From assembly GCA_035531675.1 (NCBI GenBank), contig DATKSL010000010.1, positions 62,001-126,000 of the forward strand: a stretch of DNA of 64,000 nt. The letters run 5' to 3'. Numbering within the stretch: position 1 is the stretch's first letter; each line of letters begins with the position of its first letter. The DNA is from JAJPIG01 sp035531675 (lineage in GTDB: Bacteria; Desulfobacterota; Binatia; Binatales; Binataceae). A program made the position numbers and the translations under genes. This document shows, in pieces, positions 32,745 to 41,345 of the stretch. Under the pieces are notes generated by a model. The model ran no database searches. It saw only the letters and a program-made list of their open reading frames with translations, and was not told the DNA's origin.

Positions 32745-35516
32745 ATGGCTGAGTTGGACAAAAAAGCGATCGAAATTATCGAATCCACGGCGCCCGTCCA
32801 CAAGGGCGGCATCCGTCTGGAGCGCTTTTTCACCCGTCCGGGGGGCGATCCGCTGGCCGAGCTCGAATGGGAGCGCCGCGCGGCGGTTATCACCGGCGAG
32901 GACGGCCGCGTGGTGTTCGAGCAGGCCGACGTCGAGGTGCCGCGCGGATGGTCGCAGACGGCCACCAACGTGGTGGTCTCCAAGTACTTCCGCGGCCAGA
33001 TCGGCACGCCGCGACGCGAAACCTCGGTGCGCCAGCTTATCCTGCGCGTGGTCGATACCATCACCGGATGGGGCGAGCGCGGCGGCTATTTCGTCGCCGC
33101 CGAAGAACGCGAGACTTTCCGCTCGGAACTGATCCATCTGCTGATCAACCAGAAGGCCGCTTTCAACAGCCCGGTCTATTTCAACGTCGGTATCGAGCCC
33201 AAGCCGCAATGCTCGGCCTGCTTCATCCTCAAGGTCGACGACAACATGGACTCGATCCTGAACTGGTACCGCAACGAAGGCATGATCTTCAAAGGCGGCT
33301 CCGGCTCGGGCGTCAATCTTTCGGCGGTGCGCTCATGCCGCGAGAAGCTCTCGGCCGGCGGCACCGCGTCGGGACCGCTCTCGTTCATGAAGGCGGCCGA
33401 TGCCTCGGCGGGCGTGATCAAGTCGGGCGGCAAGACCCGGCGCGCCGCCAAGATGGTGGTGCTCAACGCCGACCATCCCGACATCAAGGATTTCGTGCAT
33501 TGCAAGGAGGAGGAGAAGAAGGCGTGGGCGCTGATCGCCGCCGGCTACGACGGCTCGCTCGACGGCCCGGCCTACGGTTCGGTCTTCTTCCAGAACGCCA
33601 ACAATTCGGTGCGCGCCTCCGACGAGTTCATGCAGGCGGTGGTCGATGACGCCAACTGGCGCACGCGCTGGGTCCGCAGCCAGGAGGTGGCCGAGGAGTT
33701 TCCGGCCCGCGAGCTGCTCAAGATGATTGCCGAAGCGACGCACGCCTGCGGCGATCCCGGGATGCAGTTCGATACCACCATCAACACCTGGCATACCTGC
33801 CCGGCCAGCGGCCGCATCAACGCTTCGAATCCGTGCAGCGAGTACATGCATCTCGACAACTCGGCCTGCAACCTGGCCTCGATCAACCTGCTCAAGTTCA
33901 TCGATGATCGCGGCGAATTCGACGTGCGGGCGTTTCGCCATGCGGTCGACGTGATGCTGACGGCGCAGGAGATCCTGGTCGATTACTCGTCCTACCCGAC
34001 CGAGGAGATCGCGAAGAACGCGCACGACTTCCGCGAGCTCGGGCTGGGCTACGCCAATCTCGGCGCGCTGCTGATGGCGCTCGGGATGCCGTACGACTCG
34101 GAGCAGGGCCGCAGCTACGCCGCCGCGATCACGGCGCTGATGACCGGTGAGGCCTACCTGCAATCGGCGCGCATCGCGGCTGCGATGGGTCCGTTTGCGG
34201 GCTATGCGCCCAATCGCGAGCCGATGCTGAAGGTCATCGAGCGCCATCGCAGCTACGCCTACAAGCTCGACTCGGCGCTGGTGCCGCTCGACCTGCTGCG
34301 CGCGGCGCGCGAGTCATGGGACGAGGCGCTGCGCGTGGGCCAGAGCGCCGGCTACCGCAATTCGCAGGCCACCGTCATCGCGCCGACCGGCACTATCGCC
34401 TTCATGATGGATTGCGACACCACCGGCATCGAGCCCGACATCGCGCTCATCAAGTACAAGAAGCTGGTCGGCGGCGGGATGCTCAAGATCGTCAACGGCA
34501 CGGTGCCGCGCGCGCTCAAGCGAATCGGCTACGACTCCAAGGAGATCCAGGAGATCGTCGAGTACCTCGACGAGCACGAAACCGTCGAGGGCGCGCCCCA
34601 TCTGAGCGACGCCCATCTGTCGATTTTCGATTGCGCATTCAAGCCGCGCGCCGGCTCGCGCACCATCCACTACCTCGGCCATCTCAAGATGATGGGCGCG
34701 GTGCAGCCGTTCATCTCGGGCGCCATCTCGAAGACCATCAACATGCCGACCGAAGCGACGCCCGACGAAATCGCGGAGGCCTATCTGATGGCCTGGCGGC
34801 TCGGCCTGAAGGCGGTCGCGATCTATCGCGACGGCTCCAAGCGCATCCAGCCGCTCAACACCGGCAAGACCGCGGCCCCGGCAGCGGCGGTTGCGGCGGC
34901 GCAGGCGCTGACGCCGGGCGATGAGTTTCGGCCGCTGCGGCACAAGCTGTCCGACGAGCGCCGCTCGATCACACACAAGTTCGATATCGCCGGCCACGAA
35001 GGCTACATCACGGTCGGGATGTACGAGGACGGCACGCCGGGCGAGATTTTTGTCTCGATGTCGAAGCAGGGCTCGACGATTTCCGGCCTGATGGATTCGT
35101 TCGCCACCGCGATTTCGTACGCGCTGCAATATGGCGTGCCGCTGCGCTTCCTGGTCGACAAGTTCGCCCACATGCGCTTCGAGCCGTCGGGCTTCACCAA
35201 GAATCCGCAGATTCCGTTCGCCAAATCGATCGTCGATTACCTGTTCCGCTGGATGGCGTCGAAGTTCCTCGACGAGGAGGCGCGGCGCGAGGTCGGGATA
35301 ATCGGCGCGCAGCCCGAGATCAACAACGGCGCAACCGCCGCCGCCGCGCTCCCCAAGCCGGCGCCAACGCTGACCGATGGCAAAGATACCAGCCTGCGGC
35401 AGAGCTTCATCAATCAGGCCGATGCGCCGCCGTGCCCGGATTGCGGATGCATCATGGTGCGCAACGGCGCCTGCTACAAGTGCATGAACTGCGGCACCAC
35501 CAGCGGCTGTTCGTGA
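32745..35516 (+). CDS. nrdJ: Vitamin B12-dependent (class II) ribonucleotide reductase
   Basis: Makes deoxyribonucleotides using adenosylcobalamin as radical source, so it works with or without oxygen. The 923 residues include NSPVYFNVGIEPKPQCSACF, the substrate-site NPCSEYMHLDNSACNLASINL, PTGTIAFMMDCDTTGIEPD and KKLVGGG. The C-terminal tail has paired Cys (CPDCGC ... CYKCMNCGTTSGCS) that relay reducing power to the active site. It is the only RNR gene in the window. The initiating ATG follows GGAGGGG. It is probably co-transcribed with the mini zinc-ribbon gene 12 bases downstream. Confidence 0.95.
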   Translation: MAELDKKAIEIIESTAPVHKGGIRLERFFTRPGGDPLAELEWERRAAVITGEDGRVVFEQADVEVPRGWSQTATNVVVSKYFRGQIGTPRRETSVRQLILRVVDTITGWGERGGYFVAAEERETFRSELIHLLINQKAAFNSPVYFNVGIEPKPQCSACFILKVDDNMDSILNWYRNEGMIFKGGSGSGVNLSAVRSCREKLSAGGTASGPLSFMKAADASAGVIKSGGKTRRAAKMVVLNADHPDIKDFVHCKEEEKKAWALIAAGYDGSLDGPAYGSVFFQNANNSVRASDEFMQAVVDDANWRTRWVRSQEVAEEFPARELLKMIAEATHACGDPGMQFDTTINTWHTCPASGRINASNPCSEYMHLDNSACNLASINLLKFIDDRGEFDVRAFRHAVDVMLTAQEILVDYSSYPTEEIAKNAHDFRELGLGYANLGALLMALGMPYDSEQGRSYAAAITALMTGEAYLQSARIAAAMGPFAGYAPNREPMLKVIERHRSYAYKLDSALVPLDLLRAARESWDEALRVGQSAGYRNSQATVIAPTGTIAFMMDCDTTGIEPDIALIKYKKLVGGGMLKIVNGTVPRALKRIGYDSKEIQEIVEYLDEHETVEGAPHLSDAHLSIFDCAFKPRAGSRTIHYLGHLKMMGAVQPFISGAISKTINMPTEATPDEIAEAYLMAWRLGLKAVAIYRDGSKRIQPLNTGKTAAPAAAVAAAQALTPGDEFRPLRHKLSDERRSITHKFDIAGHEGYITVGMYEDGTPGEIFVSMSKQGSTISGLMDSFATAISYALQYGVPLRFLVDKFAHMRFEPSGFTKNPQIPFAKSIVDYLFRWMASKFLDEEARREVGIIGAQPEINNGATAAAALPKPAPTLTDGKDTSLRQSFINQADAPPCPDCGCIMVRNGACYKCMNCGTTSGCS

Positions 35517-35528
35517 GGAGGCGGAACG

Positions 35529-35681
35529 ATGTGCACGGTGGATTGTCCGAAATGCCATTCGCCGTCGGCCGGTAACCTGTTGCGCGTCGTTCCACGGCTC
35601 AACGCGCTGTGGCGGCTGTATCGATGCTTCTGTCCGAAGCACGGCATGTTCACCTATCGCGAGGTGGTGCCGAAAAATTGA
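35529..35681 (+). CDS. Mini zinc-ribbon protein (50 aa)
   Basis: A 50-residue protein that begins MCTVDCPKCHSPSAG and later reads LYRCFCPKHGMF; the CPxC and CPxH pairs can bind one zinc ion. GAGGAGG lies upstream of the ATG, 12 bases after the nrdJ stop. It resembles the small protein at 37365 (CP...C, YR..CP.HG.F), so the two are probably paralogues. The function is unknown; a small nucleic-acid- or protein-binding zinc ribbon is possible. Confidence 0.7.
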   Translation: MCTVDCPKCHSPSAGNLLRVVPRLNALWRLYRCFCPKHGMFTYREVVPKN

Positions 35682-35741
35682 AGTAAGCGGGCCGATGGCC
35701 CGTGCGGTTTCATGGGGTGGCGGCGGTCGGATGAGGGGTGC

Positions 35742-35860
35742 GCCCCGGAGGAATGAGAAGGCGGCGGTGGTCGAAAGAGATTTCACGCGGGTGATGGTGG
35801 CGGATGCGGCGGGGAGGACACGCGTGGGCGGTGGTGTAAATTCCTCCGGGGCTTTTCTTT
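35742..35860 (+). ncRNA. Candidate structured RNA of unknown class
   Basis: A 13-base perfect closing stem, GCCCCGGAGGAAT (35742-35754) with ATTCCTCCGGGGC (35840-35852), encloses about 85 bases and is followed at once by TTTTCTTT, like the end of an intrinsically terminated small RNA. The interior contains a further pairing option (ACGCG ... CGCGT). No known riboswitch or RNA family was recognised. Confidence 0.4.
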
Positions 35861-35945
35861 GAAACGCATCGCGAAGGTTGACGGCTAGCGGGCGCTGTCC
35901 CGTTCATCGGTGTGGTGGTGGGGCAGGCGGAGGATGAGGCGGCGG

Positions 35946-35980
35946 GGGGCCGGGAGCAATCCCGGCCCCTCATGTTTTTC
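35946..35980 (+). terminator. Hairpin before phosphoesterase gene
   Basis: GGGGCCGGGA (35946-35955), GCAA tetraloop, TCCCGGCCCC (35960-35969), then TCATGTTTTT. It may end an upstream transcript or act as an attenuator for the gene starting at 35997. Confidence 0.6.
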
Positions 35981-35996
35981 TGTGAGGTTGTGACCA

Positions 35997-37331
35997 ATGG
36001 CGTCGATTCTCGACCAGATTGACACCATCGTGATCGTGATGATGGAGAACCGCTCGTTCGACCATCTGCTGGGTTACCTGCGCTTGCCCGCTTTCGGTGG
36101 CTTGCAGGTCGACGGGATCCGCGACAATCAGGCCTGGCTTCAGGCCAACGCCAATCCCGGTTTGCCGCCTGACAATTTCAAGTACCAGCAAGTGGTGCTG
36201 AATGAACTGAACATCGTTGATTCCAGCCACGAACGTTCCGATGTCGCCGCGCAACTGGGGCCGCTGCAGCCCAACGGCAGCTATCCGATGAAAGGCTTCG
36301 TGCAGAGCGCACGCGGCGACTCGAACATGATGGGTTATTACACCTCGGCAGTGGTGCCGATTCATGACTTTTTCGCGCGCAACTTCTGCGTCTGCGATAA
36401 CTGGTTCTCGGCGCTGCCGGCGGGAACTCAACCGAACCGGCTCATGGCGATGAGCGGAAGCTCGGCAATTGACGTCAATGTCAGCGATCCGCTCGATTTT
36501 CCGGACCAGCAGCTTGCCTACGACTGGCTATCGGCGCGCAACGTGCCGTGGCGCATCTATCATCAGGGGTTCTTCCCGTTCTTCTCGATGATGACGCGAT
36601 GGTACGTGCAAAACGCGCTGAGCGATAATCTGCGCCGCTTCGAGCAACTGAGTATCGACTTTGAGCTGGAGCCGGCTGCGACCTTTCCCAAAGTGATATT
36701 CGTCGAGCCGAAGTATACCGACGCTCCGCATGTCGGCGAGGGCACCGACGACCATCGGCCGTCATCGGTGCTGGGCGGCCAGCGTTTTCTGCTCGATACT
36801 TACAAGGCGATAATTTCGAATCAGCCCCGATGGCTCCGGACGATGATGATCGTCACCTACGACGAGCACGGCGGCTTTTACGATCACGTGCAGCCGCTGC
36901 CGATCGTCACCAAGGACCCGAAAGGCCAGTATCCGGATTTCGTCAGCACCGGTCCGCGCGTCCCCGGGCTAGTTATTTCTCCATTTACCTCCGCCGCGCA
37001 GATTTTCTCACGTTCCCTGGATCATACCTCGATACTCAAATTGCTGGGGCAGAAATTCGGCAGCAATAGCTATTCGCCGGAAGTGGATAATCGAAACGGA
37101 GTGGGTAGCGTGACGGACGCGCTGGACTTGGCGGTGGCGCGGCAGGTGATTCCACCGCCGCCCGACGACAGCGTGATTCCGGCGGCGACGCCCTACGTGC
37201 GGGGTTTCAAATCGCAGAGCGAAGACGTGCGGATGTTCCAGGAGGTTGCGCATAACGCGACCCAGGATCCGAAGCAGGCGCATGCGCTGGCAACCAAATT
37301 TCCGGACGATCGAGATTTTCTGGGAATTTGA
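35997..37331 (+). CDS. Phosphoesterase (phospholipase C / acid phosphatase family)
   Basis: A 444-residue member of the non-haemolytic phospholipase C superfamily (alkaline-phosphatase-like fold). The catalytic start TIVIVMMENRSFDHLLGYL has the metal-binding Glu-Asn and the nucleophile-region Ser, and metal ligands follow in VTYDEHGGFYDHV near 285 and later in RSLDHTSILKLL. No signal peptide is seen at this start, which is unusual because many relatives are exported. It probably hydrolyses phospholipids or other phosphodiesters. GAGG precedes the ATG. It is flanked by two small zinc-ribbon genes. Confidence 0.88.
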   Translation: MASILDQIDTIVIVMMENRSFDHLLGYLRLPAFGGLQVDGIRDNQAWLQANANPGLPPDNFKYQQVVLNELNIVDSSHERSDVAAQLGPLQPNGSYPMKGFVQSARGDSNMMGYYTSAVVPIHDFFARNFCVCDNWFSALPAGTQPNRLMAMSGSSAIDVNVSDPLDFPDQQLAYDWLSARNVPWRIYHQGFFPFFSMMTRWYVQNALSDNLRRFEQLSIDFELEPAATFPKVIFVEPKYTDAPHVGEGTDDHRPSSVLGGQRFLLDTYKAIISNQPRWLRTMMIVTYDEHGGFYDHVQPLPIVTKDPKGQYPDFVSTGPRVPGLVISPFTSAAQIFSRSLDHTSILKLLGQKFGSNSYSPEVDNRNGVGSVTDALDLAVARQVIPPPPDDSVIPAATPYVRGFKSQSEDVRMFQEVAHNATQDPKQAHALATKFPDDRDFLGI

Positions 37332-37364
37332 ATAGTCTGCGGGGACGCGGTGGAGGAGGTGGGG

Positions 37365-37559
37365 ATGAGAGAGACGATTCTGTGTCCAGAGGCGGGATGC
37401 GAGCGGGAAGTCGCGGCGGAATTGATCGCTGAGGTCGATAGCGCCGCGGTCGTGATGCGGTCCTACCGCGGGCAATGCCCGCAACATGGCGAGTTCCGCC
37501 AGCCCGAGCTTATCGATCGCGCGGTCAGGATCCGCTTTCCGGCCTGCCGCGGCTCCTGA
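37365..37559 (+). CDS. Mini zinc-ribbon protein (64 aa)
   Basis: A 64-residue protein: MRETILCPEAGC..., then SYRGQCPQHGEF, and a final Cys near the C terminus. The CP...C and CP.H pairs match the 50-residue protein at 35529. A strong GGAGGAGG site precedes the ATG at 37365; an in-frame GTG five codons upstream lies before that site and is unlikely to be used. It ends one base before the stop of the converging HpaB-like gene. Function unknown. Confidence 0.65.
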   Translation: MRETILCPEAGCEREVAAELIAEVDSAAVVMRSYRGQCPQHGEFRQPELIDRAVRIRFPACRGS

Positions 37560-38987
37560 TCAGCGCTCCAGCAGTCCGTCGGCCAGGGCGTGGAACTCGT
37601 CCCACGGCGCGGTCATGAAGCTATAGTTGCGCACGATGAACGAGGCGCCGGCGTAGAATTTTTCGTATTGCTGATGGCGGCCGGCGAACTCCGAGCCGAC
37701 CAGGTCCCAGGCCAGCTTGAACAGCCGCATGCGGCGCCCGGCCTCCATCTGCGGCGTGCTCCAGTAGGTTTCGAACAGCTCGCGCATCGCGGGCGCGTCG
37801 ATCACCGAGTCGTCGGCCGGCATCTGCAGCACTCCGCCGCCGCACAGCTCGCGCAGGCAATCGATGATCGCGGAGTGTCCTTCCGTGCACCAGTTGAGCG
37901 CGGCGTACATGAAGCGGCGATTGAAGGTCATGTAGCCGGCGGGCCACGACTCGGCGGCGTACAGTTGACCGGCGATCATCGCCTCGAGCGTCGCTTCGAG
38001 CGCCGCCAGCCGGCCCAGCGTCTCGCGCACGGCGGGCACCTGGTCGGAGCCCGAGGATTGCGCGACGCGGCTCGCGACTCCGACGATCAGCCGCAGCTTG
38101 GCGGCGAAGCGCACGTTGGACTGATGATTGCCGAAGGCGTGGGCGGGAGTCTCGACGTAGATGCGGCGCGAGAGGATCGCGTCGTCGTGCACGAACACGC
38201 GCTCCCACGGCACCTTGACCTCCTCGCACAGCACCATCGCATCGGTCTCGTCGAAGCGCGCGGTCAGCGGCGCGTCGAACTCGTTGCGCGCGTATGGCTC
38301 CAGCGGCTTGCGCGACCACAGGACCAGGCCCGGCGCGTTGCACGGCACCGCGCAGGTAATCGACTCGCGGCGGAACTCGGCGGCCAGCGGCAGCACGTTG
38401 CCGATCCAGATTTCGTTGGCCAGGATCGCGCCGGTCGCGAGCATCTTCATGCCCGAGATCACCACGCCGTCATCTTCCTCGCGCACCACGCGCAGCGTCG
38501 GCACCGGGATGTTTTTCTTCTGGTAGAACTCCGGATTGCGCGCGGCGGCGGGCGGCGCCACTGCGTAGGCGGCGTAGATGTCGTGCTCGCGCATGTGATG
38601 GTAGTAGGCGACGATGTTCTCGGCGAACTTGCCGAACACCGCCGGATTCATCGCCATCCCGGTGACGAAGCTGGCGACGTGGTCGGGCGAGCGCCCCAGC
38701 ATCCCGTAGGTCAGGTCGGCGATCTTGCGATGGGCGCCGGTGCGCAGCGCCAGGTCGGCTTGGGTGCGCGAGCGGAGGAAGTAGACGCTATGGCGGCGGC
38801 CCTCGTCCTCGAAGCTCATGGTATCGCGATTCTCGGGGGCGGCTTTCAGATCGTAGATCGAGGCGACCGTATGCGCCGCGTTGCGAAAGGCCGGATGGCT
38901 GGTAACGTCGGCGACCGGCTCGCTGCCGATAAACACGCGCCGCCCGTCGCGCAGGCTTGCGAGATGTTCCGCGCCGCTCTTCAGCAT
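37560..38987 (-). CDS. HpaB-type FAD-dependent hydroxylase
   Basis: A 475-residue member of the 4-hydroxyphenylacetate 3-monooxygenase large-subunit family (acyl-CoA dehydrogenase fold, uses FADH2 from a separate reductase). Typical are RDTMSFEDEGRRHSVYFL, YYHHMREHDIYAAYAVAPP, VVREEDDGVVISGMKMLATGAILANEI and EEVKVPWERVFVHDD. It may hydroxylate a phenol or a related ring; no flavin reductase is beside it. Its stop abuts that of the mini zinc-ribbon gene. Confidence 0.85.
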   Translation of the reverse strand: MLKSGAEHLASLRDGRRVFIGSEPVADVTSHPAFRNAAHTVASIYDLKAAPENRDTMSFEDEGRRHSVYFLRSRTQADLALRTGAHRKIADLTYGMLGRSPDHVASFVTGMAMNPAVFGKFAENIVAYYHHMREHDIYAAYAVAPPAAARNPEFYQKKNIPVPTLRVVREEDDGVVISGMKMLATGAILANEIWIGNVLPLAAEFRRESITCAVPCNAPGLVLWSRKPLEPYARNEFDAPLTARFDETDAMVLCEEVKVPWERVFVHDDAILSRRIYVETPAHAFGNHQSNVRFAAKLRLIVGVASRVAQSSGSDQVPAVRETLGRLAALEATLEAMIAGQLYAAESWPAGYMTFNRRFMYAALNWCTEGHSAIIDCLRELCGGGVLQMPADDSVIDAPAMRELFETYWSTPQMEAGRRMRLFKLAWDLVGSEFAGRHQQYEKFYAGASFIVRNYSFMTAPWDEFHALADGLLER

Positions 38988-39009
38988 GATGCTCTCCCGG
39001 CCGGCCGCC

Positions 39010-40536
39010 TCATTGCGAAACCGAATCCATCACGCGCCCGCTCGCCGCGTCGGCGATATCGAGCTCGACGGTTCCAGAGATATTGTGCTCGCGCTTGGCG
39101 TTCTCGAGCCCGGCCTTGATGTGATCGATGAATTTGGCGCGCATGAACGGCGGCATCGCATCCATCGGGAAGTTATCCATCAGCACAGTCGCCTTGAGCG
39201 GCGCCGACCATCGCAGCGCCTCGACCTTGGGCCCGGCGATCGGCAGCCCGCGCATCATCTGGTCCACCGCGCCGTGAAAATCGCCACCCGACGCCGAGCT
39301 CGCCGGCGCACCGGTCGCACCGCCAGCGGGTATGGCGGGCGCACCGTCGGCAGACGCAACGGGCGCACGGTCCGCGGCGATCGCCACGCTGTCCATCAGC
39401 TTGCTGCTGCCGGCGTCGACCAGGTCGACGGTCATCGGCCCCGCCACGTGATAGGCGTTCATCTCGTCGTGCATCGCCGACTTGAGGTCGGCCAGGAACT
39501 TGACGCGCGCGAACGGCGGCATCGAAGCCATCGGAAAATCCTGGAACACGACCCGCGCGTGATCCTCGGCTGGCCATTGCACCGAGCTCACCTTCTGTCC
39601 CGCGATCGGCAAAGCCCGCACCATCTGATCGACCGACCCATGAAAGGTCGAGGCGGGGGCCGGTGCGACCGCGGGAGCGACGGCGCCGCCGGCTCTGCTC
39701 AGCGATGCGAGCATCTGCTTAATCTCTTTTTGCGTGCGATCGTCGGGCGCGAGCTTCAGGGCCTGCTCGAAGCTGGTGCGCGCCTCGGCGCCCTGGTTCT
39801 CCTCGCCGTAGGCGACGCCGAGGTTGAAGTAGGCCTGGAAGAACTTCGGATTGGCGAGCAGCGCCTTCTTGTATTGCAGCACGGCCTGGTCGGGGTTGCC
39901 GCTGGAGAGGTACATCGTGCCGAGGTCGGTCAGCACCTCGGCGTCGCCCGGGGTGCGTTTGAGATAATGCTCGTAAGCTGCGATCGCCTGGTCGTAGTTG
40001 TGCAGATCGTAATTGACGTTGCCGACCCCGCGCAGCGCCGCCGGATTGTCCGGATCGAGCTTGAGCACATGGCCGTACGCCTCCAGCGCGCGCTGATGGT
40101 AGGCCGGGTCGAACAACGCAGCGCGGCTGGTGACGTCGCCGAGCTGGGTCCACAGGGCGAGGTCGTTGGGCTTGGCATGGGCGCGGCGGTTGAGGTCGTT
40201 GATGAAATCGACCGCGGTCTTGGGAATCTTGATCGCCGGATGGTTCGCCGGCAGCCCGGTACTTCCCATCGCGCCCGCATCCGCCGTCGCGGCGACCGTG
40301 CCGACCTTTTTGGCGATCGGCTTGCGGCGCTCGATGAGCGTGGCGGCGACCACGCCGAGCACCAGTATCCCGGCCATCACAGCGACGAAGGCGGTGAAGC
40401 GCGCCCGCGAGCCGGCGGCCGGCGCGGCTGCGGCGCCAGGCAACGAGACCGCGGCGGGCGTCAACGGCTCGCCGCATTCGACACAGAATTTCGCTCCGGC
40501 GACCAGCGCGGCGCCGCATTGTGGACAAAACTGCAT
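39010..40536 (-). CDS. Zinc-ribbon TPR membrane protein
   Basis: A 508-residue protein that starts with a zinc ribbon (MQFCPQCGAALVAGAKFCVECGEPL, two CxxC pairs), followed by a membrane helix near 48-70 (TAFVAVMAGILVLGVVAATLI), a linker, and TPR repeats near 120-265 (HQRALEAYGHVLKLDPDNPAALRGVG and two more). The C-terminal half has two related domains of about 90 residues (FHGSVDQMVRALPIAGQKV and FHGAVDQMMRGLPIAGPKV), an internal duplication. The ATG at 40536 follows AGGAG. Function unknown; it may gather proteins at the inner membrane. Confidence 0.8.
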   Translation of the reverse strand: MQFCPQCGAALVAGAKFCVECGEPLTPAAVSLPGAAAAPAAGSRARFTAFVAVMAGILVLGVVAATLIERRKPIAKKVGTVAATADAGAMGSTGLPANHPAIKIPKTAVDFINDLNRRAHAKPNDLALWTQLGDVTSRAALFDPAYHQRALEAYGHVLKLDPDNPAALRGVGNVNYDLHNYDQAIAAYEHYLKRTPGDAEVLTDLGTMYLSSGNPDQAVLQYKKALLANPKFFQAYFNLGVAYGEENQGAEARTSFEQALKLAPDDRTQKEIKQMLASLSRAGGAVAPAVAPAPASTFHGSVDQMVRALPIAGQKVSSVQWPAEDHARVVFQDFPMASMPPFARVKFLADLKSAMHDEMNAYHVAGPMTVDLVDAGSSKLMDSVAIAADRAPVASADGAPAIPAGGATGAPASSASGGDFHGAVDQMMRGLPIAGPKVEALRWSAPLKATVLMDNFPMDAMPPFMRAKFIDHIKAGLENAKREHNISGTVELDIADAASGRVMDSVSQ

Positions 40537-40657
40537 GCAAAAACTCCTATCCCACCGGACCCTCTGCGGCAACTTGCGCTTGGCCCGCGCGGCCTTGCCG
40601 ACGGCGGCGGCGCATGATGTAAGTTCATTGGAAAAATCCGCCCAAGGAGTGCTGCCG

Positions 40658-41308
40658 ATGCTGCTCTATAATTCATTTGGACCCAACCCGCGCGCAACCC
40701 GGATGTTCCTGCTCGAAAAAGCGCTGACGATTCCGTGGCGCGAGATGGATATTCAGGGGGGCGAGAACCGCCAGGCCGACTATCTGATGGCGAACCCGGC
40801 CGGACAGCTGCCCGCGCTGGTGCTCGACGACAACCGCGTGATCGCCGAGACCGTCGCGATTTGGGAATACCTCGAGGAGAAGCATCCCAAGCCGCCGCTG
40901 ATCGGCAGCTCGCCGGAGGAACGCGCCGAGACCCGCATGTGGCAACGGCGAGTCGAACTCAACATCACGGAAAGTCTCTACGGCGGCTTTCGCTTTGGCG
41001 AGGGCGCCGAGATGTTCAAGGCGCGGATCATGGTCCGGCCCGAGGCCTCGCCGGGGCTCAAGGCGATCGCACAGGACCGCATGGCGTGGCTCGACAAGCT
41101 CATCGCGGGACGCGAGTACATCGTGCCGAACCGCTTCACCATCGCCGACATCATCCTGTATAGCGCGACCGATTTCGGCGCCAGCGTCGGGCAGACGATT
41201 CCGTCGTCGCTGGCAAATCTCAACGCCTGGTTCAAGCGCATCGATGCGCGTCCGAGCGCCCGGGCGAGCCTCCATCCAGCCGTCGAGCAGATCAAGGTCA
41301 AGGGTTAG
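40658..41308 (+). CDS. Glutathione S-transferase family protein
   Basis: A 216-residue protein with a thioredoxin-like N-terminal domain (LLYNSFGPNPRATRMFLLEK, NPAGQLPALVLDDNRVIAETVAIWEYLEE) and a helical C-terminal domain with FTIADIILYSATDFG. It is closest to the beta/zeta-like bacterial GSTs. AAGGAG precedes the ATG at 40658. The substrate is unknown. It is the second GST in the window and is unrelated in detail to the Nu-class-like one at 7465. Confidence 0.87.
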   Translation: MLLYNSFGPNPRATRMFLLEKALTIPWREMDIQGGENRQADYLMANPAGQLPALVLDDNRVIAETVAIWEYLEEKHPKPPLIGSSPEERAETRMWQRRVELNITESLYGGFRFGEGAEMFKARIMVRPEASPGLKAIAQDRMAWLDKLIAGREYIVPNRFTIADIILYSATDFGASVGQTIPSSLANLNAWFKRIDARPSARASLHPAVEQIKVKG

Positions 41309-41345
41309 CGCAGGATCGGGGCGCGCCCGGGGATCGACGGCGCCG

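Larger units (their letters stand above)
35682..35996. other. Intergenic region with structured elements
   Basis: No gene is visible. The region has a short CGGGCC-GAT-GGCCCG hairpin (35688-35702), a possible structured RNA (35742-35860) and a second strong hairpin (35946-35969), with repeated G-rich motifs (GATGCGGCGGGG, GATGAGGCGGCGGGG). Confidence 0.5.
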
